Below are positions 42,769 through 51,663 of a DNA stretch of 64,000 nucleotides, piece after piece (position 1 is the first letter of the stretch; every line of letters starts with the position of its first letter). The DNA comes from Chthoniobacteraceae bacterium. GTDB taxonomy: Bacteria > Verrucomicrobiota > Verrucomicrobiia > Chthoniobacterales > Chthoniobacteraceae. Position numbers and translations under genes: made by a program. The notes beneath the pieces are model-generated. The model searched no databases and was not told the origin of the DNA. It was given only the letters and a program-made list of their open reading frames with translations. The stretch spans positions 62,001-126,000 of the forward strand of contig JAQGOL010000025.1 of NCBI GenBank assembly GCA_028293625.1, in the 5' to 3' direction.

Positions 42769-45699
42769 TTATTTCAAAGTTTGGAGGTAGGCCTGAATAT
42801 CTTCGAGCTCTTGCGGCTTTAGGATCAAGCCCATTGGCGGCATCGGCGAGGCGCCAAGCTGAGCAAAGCCTTCAGCAAGCACTTTATTGGGCTCAAGCAG
42901 GCTTTCTTTAATATAAACAGCGTCTTTCCGGGTCGCGATCCCATCAAGGAGCGGTCCAACCGTGCCGCCTGCTCCGCGAAGCGAATGACAAACCACGCAT
43001 GCGGCGGTGGGATGTTTTAAAAACAGCTGTTCGCCGCGTTTGATGTCACCGGCCAGAAGCTTTTCCTCCTCTTCGGGTAGTAGTTCGCAGAGACGGACAT
43101 CGTCAAAATGGCTCTCCCCTTTTGCAACGTGAAGAATGTTGATACTGGCGGTGGGCGCCTCTCCGCTCTCGAATATGGATTCGACCTGCACCCAGCCGCT
43201 CTCAGCGCTGGTGACACGATCGGTTTCGTGCTTTCCAATATGATCATTCAGGCTGGCCCGGCCCCGAAGCGCGTGCGTTTTTACCCAGCCCGAAAGCCTG
43301 TATTGAGTATGCGGCTTAAGCGACACATTCGCGTATAAGCTCGTGTCGCCCTCGCTGTAAGTAATGCAACGAACCGCATGCGCGCCACTGTGAAGCATTT
43401 TCTCCTCACTGGTGCTTTCCCATTTGGCCTTCAGGCTCCCTTCCCGGCTGTTGTAATCGCGCCGCGTCCACCCTTCCGGCAATCCATCGACACCGATCGT
43501 TTCAAAACCCGAGTTGGGTAAAAGATTCGGCCCTTCGCGGAACGGCTGGGCATGGTGCTTTTTGGCAAGCAACCGGCCCGCTTCACGCAACCATTCATCG
43601 CTTTTGACAATCGGCTCCTTGTTGAGCTGCAGGACGAGGGTCTGAAGTTCATTGGTCGTTGGCAATTCCGCCAATTTCACCATGGCGGCGAGCCGGGTAT
43701 GGGCATCGGGATCACTTACCACGCCGCTGCCGTAAAGAAGGCTCTGGCTGCGCTCGTCAATTCCAAGTGCGCGAATGGCGTTGCGCCGAAGTGCTGCATC
43801 CCTGGCCAGGAACGCCGCTTTGTGTGTGGCGTCGTCGAGCAATCCGAGTCCCTGAAGCGTCCATAGCGCATGAATGGCGCCAACAGCTCCGTCATTGGCC
43901 ATAACCAGCCGTCTAAGGGCATCGGCGGCCTCGATTTTTTTCCCGTCCACCAAAAGACGCTGCGCCGTCAGACGCCAGAATTGCGTGTCGCTGCCGAGCG
44001 CTTTGACAAGCTCCGGAATGCTGGCGCCTTGAAGCGATGTAATGGCCGGTTTGGCCGCCTTTTCCCAGACCACCCGGTAAATCCGGCCGTGCTCGTGATC
44101 GCGCAACGCGTTTTCATGGGCGCCACCGGGACCAGTCTTCGCCGCGTAACCACCGCGTTCCACTGAAGGCGTCGGATTATGCTGGATGATGAAGTTTTCC
44201 CAGTCAGCAAACCAGACGGCGCCATCGGGACCGACTTCGGAAAAGACCGGCGACATCCACTCATCGCTGCTGGCCACTAAATTAAATCCATCTTTGGCGA
44301 TGTATCCGGCGCCCTCGGGCTGCACATCCATCAGCGAGATGAGCTTCATGGTCGGCTCGCACACCATCGCCTTGCCTTGAAAACGCGCCGGCAGATTCGA
44401 GGAATAAATAAACGCGCTTCCTGCCGCCGCCGTATAGCCGCCCATCACATCGACCTGCCGAAAATTGGGGGTGATGGCGTGTGCTTTGTCTTCAATGTTA
44501 ATCCGCTTGGCCGTCATCAGGCGCATGCCCGCCGGAGCCAGTCCCGCGGGAATGCCGCCGTAGAAAATCGGCGCATTATTGGCCGTGCCTCCGAACTGAT
44601 CGCCCGCGGCGTTGATGCTTTGCGCCCAGGAATTATTGGAAAACTGATGGAGAAACTCGAGGGTCGAGCCGTCGGCTTTGAACCGGTAGGTGCCCATGCC
44701 GAAGTCGTGCATTTTGCCGCCGACCACTCCCTTGAATCCGGAATAACCCACACACCCATAAAGCCAGTTGTCCAAACCGTAGTGCAGGTTGCTGGCCTGG
44801 GCGTGCGTGTCCTGAACGCCCCAGCTTTGCATGATTATCTCGCGCACATCGGCTTTATCGTCGCCATCGGTGTCTTTTAAGAAAAGAAAACGCGGCGCTT
44901 GCGAGACCATGATTCCCCCATTGGCGAAGACGAGGCTGGTGGGGAGATTTAATTTGTCGGCAAAAATCGTAAATTTGTCCGCACGCCCATCGCCATCGGT
45001 ATCCTCGCAGATCTTAATATCATCGTGCCCGTCGCCGCCCGGGACGACGCCGTGTGGATAATCGCGCGTCTCGGCCACCCAAAGGCGGCCCCGTTCATCC
45101 CACGCAAATGCGATCGGCTTTGTAATATCAGGCTCGCCTGCAAAGAGTTCCAGGCGCATGTCGGGCGGCACCTGCGTCCGTTCAGCACTCCCTTTCGGAT
45201 TAAATGGAAACTGATAGGTGAGCGGCTGCGGACGCTTTTCATAATTGGCCACGTCCGGACTGCTCTCACGCTTTTCAACCTCGCGGCCCGCCAGGAATGC
45301 ACTGTATTCGCTTTGTCGCACTTCTCCCACGGCGGCGAGCAGTTTCTCCCGAATCGGCGCCAGAAAATCGGCATTACCCCAACTCTTTTCGTCTCCGTTG
45401 AATTCCACCGTGACGACCCGCTTTTGATCCCATCCGGCAAGTGCCTTGAATTCCGCGGCCCGGCCATCGAGCAGAACGGCATCAAATTTTCCCAGCCATT
45501 CTTTTGTCACCGCCGCAGTATCGGCCGTGTAATCGAGCCAGATTGCGTCACGTCCTAATTCGCGCATCAACACCGCGCAATGTTTCGCCGTCGGCGATCC
45601 TTCATTTCCAAGATAAAGAACCCGGATCGGTCCCGGTGCGGCATATGCGGCGGAAGAAAGAAATGCGGCCAGCAGCAACGAGGGAATCGGCTTTTTCAT
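42769..45699 (-). CDS. ThuA-like / PVC-type dehydrogenase / cytochrome c fusion
   Basis: A 976-aa secreted protein with signal peptide MKKPIPSLLLAAFLSSAAYA. Residues 25-120 resemble the ThuA glutamine-amidotransferase-like fold (IRVLYLGNEGSPTAKHCAVLMRELGRDAIWL). Then comes a PVC-type propeller dehydrogenase (FAWDERGRLWVAETRDYPHGVVPGGDGHDDIKICEDTDGDGRADKF), HEAT-like repeats, a carbohydrate-binding jelly-roll-like stretch (NLLPNSGFETIGVDGLPEGWTRRD) and a C-terminal cytochrome c (CVVCHSLRGAGGTVGP). It likely oxidises a carbohydrate outside the cytoplasm and passes electrons to its own heme. It lies directly upstream of xylA. Confidence 0.92.
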   Translation of the reverse strand: MKKPIPSLLLAAFLSSAAYAAPGPIRVLYLGNEGSPTAKHCAVLMRELGRDAIWLDYTADTAAVTKEWLGKFDAVLLDGRAAEFKALAGWDQKRVVTVEFNGDEKSWGNADFLAPIREKLLAAVGEVRQSEYSAFLAGREVEKRESSPDVANYEKRPQPLTYQFPFNPKGSAERTQVPPDMRLELFAGEPDITKPIAFAWDERGRLWVAETRDYPHGVVPGGDGHDDIKICEDTDGDGRADKFTIFADKLNLPTSLVFANGGIMVSQAPRFLFLKDTDGDDKADVREIIMQSWGVQDTHAQASNLHYGLDNWLYGCVGYSGFKGVVGGKMHDFGMGTYRFKADGSTLEFLHQFSNNSWAQSINAAGDQFGGTANNAPIFYGGIPAGLAPAGMRLMTAKRINIEDKAHAITPNFRQVDVMGGYTAAAGSAFIYSSNLPARFQGKAMVCEPTMKLISLMDVQPEGAGYIAKDGFNLVASSDEWMSPVFSEVGPDGAVWFADWENFIIQHNPTPSVERGGYAAKTGPGGAHENALRDHEHGRIYRVVWEKAAKPAITSLQGASIPELVKALGSDTQFWRLTAQRLLVDGKKIEAADALRRLVMANDGAVGAIHALWTLQGLGLLDDATHKAAFLARDAALRRNAIRALGIDERSQSLLYGSGVVSDPDAHTRLAAMVKLAELPTTNELQTLVLQLNKEPIVKSDEWLREAGRLLAKKHHAQPFREGPNLLPNSGFETIGVDGLPEGWTRRDYNSREGSLKAKWESTSEEKMLHSGAHAVRCITYSEGDTSLYANVSLKPHTQYRLSGWVKTHALRGRASLNDHIGKHETDRVTSAESGWVQVESIFESGEAPTASINILHVAKGESHFDDVRLCELLPEEEEKLLAGDIKRGEQLFLKHPTAACVVCHSLRGAGGTVGPLLDGIATRKDAVYIKESLLEPNKVLAEGFAQLGASPMPPMGLILKPQELEDIQAYLQTLK

Positions 45700-45827
45700 G
45701 GGGGAACGGAAAAGAGAGAGGGGAATTGCACCCTAACCGGAGAGCATTGCGGAGGGCTTGCTTATTTTTTCGTTTCCCGTGGAAAAAAATTTACACAGCG
45801 TCCCGGCGTACCGGATCGCATCGGGGC

Positions 45828-45929
<102 letters not shown>

Positions 45930-45938
45930 AGAGCGCGG

Positions 45939-45967
45939 ACATTAGGTACTCTTCAGGCCGAGTGCAA
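45939..45967 (-). promoter_or_regulatory. Sigma-70-type promoter of tRNA-Pro
   Basis: On the minus strand TTGCAC (45967-45962) and TAATGT (45944-45939) are spaced by exactly 17 bp. The expected start is about 3-5 nt before the 5' end of the tRNA, so very little leader is removed. Confidence 0.75.
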
Positions 45968-46039
45968 GGGGTTCCTCAATTTCTTTTGCATCAATTCAGC
46001 AAACCCCACGAAAGCTCCCACCGGATTCGATTTCACAGT

Positions 46040-46225
46040 ATGAACACGGAACCCAATAAAAAAGGACCCTCAGAAAAAAGCCGTACGACCGAGCCCCAGG
46101 AAGAGTTCATTGGACCGGAAGCCACTCCCTCCCTCCCAATGACGCCGCCCAGCCAGCGGCCAATCCATCCGGGATTTGACCCTTCTGAAAAGCCGCGCGA
46201 TGAGGCCCCGAAGGCTGCGGAATAA
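46040..46225 (+). CDS. Small proline-rich hypothetical protein
   Basis: A 61-aa frame: MNTEPNKKGPSEKSRTTEPQEEFIGPE...FDPSEKPRDEAPKAAE. It is rich in Pro, Glu and Lys, predicted disordered and free of Cys or hydrophobic helices. No family is recognised. It follows the tRNA promoter region in the opposite direction. The ORF-track start adds 26 residues that look non-coding. Confidence 0.35.
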   Translation: MNTEPNKKGPSEKSRTTEPQEEFIGPEATPSLPMTPPSQRPIHPGFDPSEKPRDEAPKAAE

Positions 46226-46327
46226 AAGCGCGCCGGATCGGCGGTTTTCAGGCTCGTGAGAAAGGCGCCTTTTCGCGATGAAATAAATATTTATATCTTC
46301 GATAATTCACAGACGCGTTTGAGCGAT

Positions 46328-46342
46328 TATTGTCGAACAATA
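46328..46342. promoter_or_regulatory. Inverted repeat upstream of the ExbD-like gene
   Basis: TATTGT-CGA-ACAATA is a perfect 6-bp inverted repeat 43 bp upstream of the GTG start, in an AT-rich stretch that probably also holds the promoter. Possible operator; no family is assigned. Confidence 0.3.
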
Positions 46343-46385
46343 CCCGACATGCCCCCTAAATCCATGATGTCATTTAATCGATATT

Positions 46386-46763
46386 GTGAAACACATAAAT
46401 ATACTTCTATCACTTACATCGGCTGCCACGCTCACCGCCATCGGCCTCGCCTGCTCCAAGCCAGCTCGCGCCATCCTGCATCCGCTTCCAGCGGGCTTTG
46501 CGCTCACCAACAAAGCCTTGAAAGTAACTCTCGATACCGGAGGTGTTATCACGGCAAACGGACAACCGCTCTTAATGGATGGGCTGGATCAGGTTTTGGA
46601 CAAGCTCGCCCCGAATAAGGACATGGTTTGGTATTACCGCGACGCAGGAAACGGCGTGCCTCCTCCCAATGCCATGGAAATTCTTCAAAGTGTCGTTAAC
46701 CGCAAACTCGCCATTCGTTTCTCCAGCGAACCCGATTTCTCCGATTTGACAGCCTCCAATTAA
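46386..46763 (+). CDS. Secreted ExbD/TolR periplasmic-domain-like protein
   Basis: A 125-aa protein with GTG start and a signal segment (MKHINILLSLTSAATLTAIGLACSKPARA, possible lipobox IGLAC). The remainder (LKVTLDTGGVITANGQPLLMDGLDQVLDKLAPNKDMVWYYRDAGNG...MEILQSVVNRKLAIRFSSEPDFSDL) follows the beta-alpha-beta order of the ExbD/TolR periplasmic domain, but without the ExbD membrane anchor or an ExbB partner. The role is unknown; it may bind the same kind of ligand. It is AT-richer than its neighbours. Confidence 0.55.
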   Translation: MKHINILLSLTSAATLTAIGLACSKPARAILHPLPAGFALTNKALKVTLDTGGVITANGQPLLMDGLDQVLDKLAPNKDMVWYYRDAGNGVPPPNAMEILQSVVNRKLAIRFSSEPDFSDLTASN

Positions 46764-46783
46764 GACTCGGGAAGGGTGGCGAT

Positions 46784-47215
46784 CTATTCGAGAACCGGGT
46801 TCGGCTCGATATTGGTCCATAAAACCCCCTTGGTACCCGCGAACCGTTGAAGAGCCGATCGATTGCGATGGATCACCTTGCTGACCATCACCGCGTCATC
46901 GTGGAATTCGGCGCGGGAGTTTGGGAATCGTTCTCCCCCGGTCACCTGAACCATTGCCACGAGAACTTCCGCAGTGGTGAGCATCGGGATTGCTTCGTTC
47001 AACCCACTGGCGGCCGCTTCGAGAACATTCGCCATCAGTTCCAATTGGGCGGGAAGGAAGGGAAACTCCGGTGTGAACATCTCGCGAAAATGATGACGAA
47101 ACCGCGGCAGTTTCGCCACAAATTCACGTAGATTTTTTGGAGTAACTATTAAAACATCCTTTGTCATTAAATCAGCTAATCGTGCATCGGATGACAAAAT
47201 TATTAACTCATTCAT
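46784..47215 (-). CDS. Hypothetical protein
   Basis: A 143-aa protein, MNELIILSSDARLADLMTKDVLIVTPKNLREFVAKLPRFRHHFREMFTPEFPF..., ending in NIEPNPVLE. It looks like a soluble alpha-helical protein; no catalytic motif or known family is seen. Its 5' end is markedly AT-rich compared with the rest of the window, which may mean recent arrival. It converges with the ExbD-like gene. Confidence 0.5.
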   Translation of the reverse strand: MNELIILSSDARLADLMTKDVLIVTPKNLREFVAKLPRFRHHFREMFTPEFPFLPAQLELMANVLEAAASGLNEAIPMLTTAEVLVAMVQVTGGERFPNSRAEFHDDAVMVSKVIHRNRSALQRFAGTKGVLWTNIEPNPVLE

Positions 47216-47382
47216 ATTAAACGTGAGATCGAACTTTCATCATAAAAAGCGCGCCTTACGTTTGCGCATAATCATCAAAATATTGCAATTTCCGGCTATA
47301 AAGGATCAGAGAATGCCCCCATTGATGCATCAGTCTGAGTTCTTTGGGTGCTCTTTATCATCCCCGCTGGTAGCGCTCGTAC

Positions 47383-49029
47383 GTGGAATCAAATAACCCC
47401 GTAGATGCTGGTTTTATTGCCCGGACCGATACCGGGGAGCCTGCCGTCAATTTGCGGGACCGTGAATTGTTAACGGAAGCGTTGATTCGCTGCGCGCGCG
47501 CCGAGAAAGAACTTCGCACCATCCAACGGCGCACCGAACAATCCATTCAGGGGCTGCGCGACTACGCAATTCTCTCGCTTGATCCGGAAGGCAATGTCGT
47601 CACCTGGAATGAAGGCGCGGAGCAGATTTTCGGATATGTCCCCAATGAAGTCATCGGGCGCCATGTCCGCATCCTTTATACCGTAGACGAATGCAAAGCA
47701 AATCAGCCCGAAGAGGAGCTCCATTTGGCCACGGAAAAGAAGCGATTTGAAAGAGAGAGCTGGAAAGTGCGCCGAAACGGTTCCCGGTTCTGGGCCGAAA
47801 AGACCTTGATGGCGCTCCACGGCATTGATGGTGAACTCCTTGGTTTCACGGAAATCGTGCGCGACATCACCGAGCGCAAAGAACGCGAGGATGCTCTGCG
47901 CGCCAGCGAGGAAAGGCATCGGCGCATCGTCGAGGATGTCGAGGAATATGCCTTCTTCATGATCGACAAAGAAGGACGTTTTGCGACTTGGAACCGAGGC
48001 GTGGCCCGAATGCTCGGTTATACCAAAAGTGAGTTCGCCGGCCAGGCCAACGCCATTTTATTCACGCCTGAAGACCGGGCCTCGGGAGCCGGCACCGAGG
48101 AGTTGGTCCGGGCCGCGCGCGATGGGCAGACTTGCGAGGAACGTCTGATTCCGCGCAAAGACGGCAGCCAGTTCTGGGCAATCGTTCGCCTGACTGTGAT
48201 CCGCGACGCGTCCGGAAACGTCTCCGGTTTTTCAAAGCTGATCCGGGATACAACCGAACAACGCCGCACCCAGGAAGCGCTCACCCTGGCTCGGCGCGAA
48301 CTCGAGCAGCGTGTCATTGAGCGCACAATGGAACTTTCCAACGCGATTGACCTTCTTGAACAGCAGGTCATTGAACGCGAACATCTGGAGTCGGCGCTGC
48401 TCGATGCGACCGAAAACGAACGGGAACGGCTCGGCCAGGATCTTCATGATGGCGTTTGCCAGCAGCTCACCGGCACCGCTCTGCTGACGCGGGTCATGTT
48501 CAACAGCCTCTCTCAGCGCGCCGCCCCGGAAGCCCCCCAGGCCAGGAAGATCATTGAACTCATCAGCAGCGCCGTCGACCAGGCGCGCGCCCTGGCCAAA
48601 GGATTGCATCCTGTTTCCATTCACTCCTCCAAAGGGCTCATCGCGGCCCTGGAAGAACTCGCATCGCGCGCCAGCGAAACCGTTGAATGCCAGCTCGTTT
48701 GCCCCGCGCATATCGAGCTGCCCGCCACGGTCGCCCTCCATCTTTACCGGATTGCCCAGGAAGCCGTTCGAAATGCGCTTAAACACGCGCAGGCCAAAAA
48801 AATCGAGATCTCCCTCAAGGTGGAAAATGACGAACTCTTAATTTCCATCAGCGACAACGGACGAGGTTTGAGCAGCCAGGAGGAAAACGGGGGGGGGATG
48901 GGATTGCTTAACCTGCAATACCGAGCCCGGGCCATTGGCGGAAAGATCACCATTGAATCGCAGCCCGGCAAGGGAGCGACAATCCGGTGCGCGGTATCGT
49001 ATGGGCGAATTGCGGGCTCGCAGGGATAA
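47383..49029 (+). CDS. PAS-domain sensor histidine kinase, NarX/HisKA_3 type
   Basis: A 548-aa soluble kinase with GTG start. Two PAS/PAC domains (RDYAILSLDPEGNVVTWNEGAEQIFGY; EYAFFMIDKEGRFATWNRGVARMLGYTKSEF) are joined by a coiled coil to a HisKA_3 phosphotransfer helix with RLGQDLHDGVCQQLTG (His is the phospho-acceptor) and a HATPase_c domain ending GGGMGLLNLQYRARAIGGKITIESQPGKGATI. Kinases of this type usually phosphorylate LuxR/FixJ regulators, but no such regulator gene is adjacent. It has no membrane segment, so the signal is cytoplasmic, probably redox or gas. Confidence 0.92.
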   Translation: MESNNPVDAGFIARTDTGEPAVNLRDRELLTEALIRCARAEKELRTIQRRTEQSIQGLRDYAILSLDPEGNVVTWNEGAEQIFGYVPNEVIGRHVRILYTVDECKANQPEEELHLATEKKRFERESWKVRRNGSRFWAEKTLMALHGIDGELLGFTEIVRDITERKEREDALRASEERHRRIVEDVEEYAFFMIDKEGRFATWNRGVARMLGYTKSEFAGQANAILFTPEDRASGAGTEELVRAARDGQTCEERLIPRKDGSQFWAIVRLTVIRDASGNVSGFSKLIRDTTEQRRTQEALTLARRELEQRVIERTMELSNAIDLLEQQVIEREHLESALLDATENERERLGQDLHDGVCQQLTGTALLTRVMFNSLSQRAAPEAPQARKIIELISSAVDQARALAKGLHPVSIHSSKGLIAALEELASRASETVECQLVCPAHIELPATVALHLYRIAQEAVRNALKHAQAKKIEISLKVENDELLISISDNGRGLSSQEENGGGMGLLNLQYRARAIGGKITIESQPGKGATIRCAVSYGRIAGSQG

Positions 49030-49166
49030 ATGTTCGTGAGCGGCAAAGAAACCCTCCCTGGGGTGGGCACCTGAACAGGGCATCGGCCGATAGGCGCTGC
49101 AGCGCTGCCAAAGCGGCTCAAGTGCGAATCATTTTATAAGCACGCCGCATTTTCCGAGGACACTCC

Positions 49167-49262
49167 ATGGAAACCATCACTTTACCCGGCCAACTTCAGG
49201 ACCGCGCCCTTGCCGGGAATTCTATTGCGCGCGAAAAATCAGCCGGTTTGCGCCATGCTTGA
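49167..49262 (+). CDS. Possible leader peptide of lon
   Basis: A 31-aa frame (METITLPGQLQDRALAGNSIAREKS...) preceded by GAGG at a suitable distance. Its stop TGA overlaps the first codons of lon (ATGCTTGA), the arrangement expected for translational coupling. No family is recognised. It may be a chance frame or a remnant. Confidence 0.25.
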   Translation: METITLPGQLQDRALAGNSIAREKSAGLRHA

Positions 49263-51657
49263 AGAGGCCGATCCACACTCTCCTTTTGGCACGAACAGTC
49301 CCACCCTGGTTAAGGATTTTCCATCCCCAGAGTTGCCGGCCCCTTTCATCCTCCACATCGTTCCCGTCTGCGGCCTGGTGCTTTTCCCGGGAATGATCGC
49401 CCCTTTGATGTTGGGAGCGGAAGTAACCAAAGGTCTGCTCATCGAGCCACTGGCCGAAAATCAAACAGTGGGGGTTCTTGCCCAGAGGAACCAAACCGTG
49501 AAAGAGCCGGGCGAAAGCGACCTTTTTTCAATTGGCTGCATGGCGCAAATCGTGCGCCTGGTTCCCCAGCCGGACGGCGGAATGCTGCTCCTTGTGGAAG
49601 GGATGCAACGTTTTGCATTGCGTAAAATGCTCCCCCTTAAATCGGGGTTCGACGCCGAAATCGAAATTTTGACTCCCAGAACGCCTCCCGGCAGCGACAA
49701 ACAATGGGAAACGGCGATCCACACTCTCCGGGCCTCCGCTCTGAAGCTTCTTGAAATGATGCCCGAGGTTCCCGAGGAAGCGCGCGCCACCATCGCATCC
49801 ATTCATGATGGCGAACAACTCACCGACCTGCTTGCCACCAATCTTCCGATCGAGGTGGAGCAAAAACAGGTTCTTCTTGAAGAACTCGATGTGGCGGCGC
49901 GGTTGCGCGGGGTCCAGGGACATATCACGCATCAACTCGGCATTGTGCAGATCCAGCAAAGTTTATTGCAGGAAGTCCAAACCCAGTTCAGCGAGGCGCA
50001 GCGCCGCGCGTACCTCCATGAACAGTTGCGCGCCATCCATCGGCAACTCGGCGATGACGATCCGACTAAACAAACCGTCCAACTCCGCGAACAGCTCATA
50101 AACGCAGGACTCAGCGCCGAAACCATGGATCTTGCCGAGCGCGAACTTCGACGGCTTGCATTCGTGCCGCCCGCAAGCCCTGAATACTGCGTCATTGTCA
50201 GCTATCTTGAAACCCTTGCCGGGCTCCCCTGGCAAAAAGTCAGCACGGACACCCTCGACCTTGATCAGGCACAACGCATCCTCGACCGCGATCACTTCAA
50301 CCTGGTCCAGGTCAAATGCCGGCTTATTGAATACCTGGCAGTCCGTAAACTCAATCCCGGCGCCCGCGGCTCAATCCTCTGTTTTCTTGGACCGCCCGGC
50401 GTGGGAAAAACCAGCCTCGGCCAGTCCGTGGCCGACGCATTGGGACGCAGGTTTGCCCGGGTCAGCCTGGGCGGCATCCGCGATGAGGCCGAGATCCGAG
50501 GCCACCGCCGCAGTTACATCGGCTCGATGCCCGGCCGCATGATCCAGGAGCTGCGCCGGACCGGCACTCGCAACCCGGTTTTCATGCTTGATGAGGTCGA
50601 CAAAATCGGCGCCGATTTTCGGGGCGACCCGGCAAGCGCCCTGCTCGAAGTGCTCGATCCATGGCAAAACCAGGCTTTCGTTGATCGTTATCTTGATGTG
50701 CCATTCGATTTCTCGAAAGTCATTTTCATTGCCACCGCCAACTCGCTCGATCCGATCCCCGCGCCGTTGCGCGATCGCATGGAAATTCTCGAATTGCCCG
50801 GTTACACCGAACGCGAAAAGCTTGCCATTGCTCAACAATTCCTCCTGCCGCGGCAACTGATTGAAAACGGACTGACGCCTGAAACCTGTTTTTGGGAACC
50901 TGGCGTTTTGCAGCGCATCATCAGCGATTACACACACGAGGCCGGCGTCCGGGAACTCGAACGCCAGATCGCAGCCGTCTGCCGGCGGATCGCTTCCCAG
51001 ATCGCGCGAGGCCAATGCCGGCAGGGGCGCATTGCCGAGCCGCTTTTAAGCCAGATTCTTGGTCCCGCGAAGTTTGTGCGTGAACAACGCCTCAAGGCCG
51101 ATATCCCGGGAATCGCCACCGCGCTGGCTTACACACCCATGGGCGGCGAAATCCTGCACGTGGAAGCGACCCGCTATTTTGGCAAAGGCAATATCAAGCT
51201 CACCGGCCAGCTTGGTGCAATCATGCGCGAATCGGTGGAAACCGCCATTAGCCTTTTACGCAGCCGGGCGGCGACGCTGGGAATCAATGCCCAGGCGTTT
51301 ATTCAAAACGACATCCACGTCCATCTCCCCTGCGGCGCCGTCCCCAAGGATGGCCCCTCGGCCGGCATTGCCATGTTTACGGCGCTCGCTTCCCTTTTTA
51401 CCAATACCGCCGTGCATGCCGATCTTGCCATGACCGGAGAAATCACCCTACGCGGATCGGTTCTCCCGGTCAGCGGATTGAAAGAAAAGAGTCTGGCGGC
51501 GATGCGTGCCGGAATCCGGCGCGTCTTGATCCCCAAGCTCAACGAAAAGGATCTGGCCGAAGTGCCCGAGGAAGTGCGCGAATACCTCATCTTCACCCCC
51601 GTGGAATCTGTCGACGAAGTGCTCAGCCTTGCCCTGCATGAGCACTCCGGGTTTTAA
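49255..51657 (+). CDS. lon: ATP-dependent protease Lon
   Basis: The protein has 800 aa from the ATG at 49255 (MLEEADPHSPFG). The N-terminal LAN domain (PVCGLVLFPGMIAPLMLG) and coiled coil are followed by AAA+ with Walker A LGPPGVGKTSLGQSVADALG, Walker B VFMLDEVDKIG and the family segment GIRDEAEIRGHRRSYIGSMPGR. The protease domain has catalytic Ser in PKDGPSAGIAMF and Lys in GLKEKSLAAMRAGIRRV. It degrades misfolded and regulatory proteins. It follows the kinase gene after ~225 bp. Confidence 0.97.
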   Translation: MLEEADPHSPFGTNSPTLVKDFPSPELPAPFILHIVPVCGLVLFPGMIAPLMLGAEVTKGLLIEPLAENQTVGVLAQRNQTVKEPGESDLFSIGCMAQIVRLVPQPDGGMLLLVEGMQRFALRKMLPLKSGFDAEIEILTPRTPPGSDKQWETAIHTLRASALKLLEMMPEVPEEARATIASIHDGEQLTDLLATNLPIEVEQKQVLLEELDVAARLRGVQGHITHQLGIVQIQQSLLQEVQTQFSEAQRRAYLHEQLRAIHRQLGDDDPTKQTVQLREQLINAGLSAETMDLAERELRRLAFVPPASPEYCVIVSYLETLAGLPWQKVSTDTLDLDQAQRILDRDHFNLVQVKCRLIEYLAVRKLNPGARGSILCFLGPPGVGKTSLGQSVADALGRRFARVSLGGIRDEAEIRGHRRSYIGSMPGRMIQELRRTGTRNPVFMLDEVDKIGADFRGDPASALLEVLDPWQNQAFVDRYLDVPFDFSKVIFIATANSLDPIPAPLRDRMEILELPGYTEREKLAIAQQFLLPRQLIENGLTPETCFWEPGVLQRIISDYTHEAGVRELERQIAAVCRRIASQIARGQCRQGRIAEPLLSQILGPAKFVREQRLKADIPGIATALAYTPMGGEILHVEATRYFGKGNIKLTGQLGAIMRESVETAISLLRSRAATLGINAQAFIQNDIHVHLPCGAVPKDGPSAGIAMFTALASLFTNTAVHADLAMTGEITLRGSVLPVSGLKEKSLAAMRAGIRRVLIPKLNEKDLAEVPEEVREYLIFTPVESVDEVLSLALHEHSGF

Positions 51658-51663
51658 CGGCTT

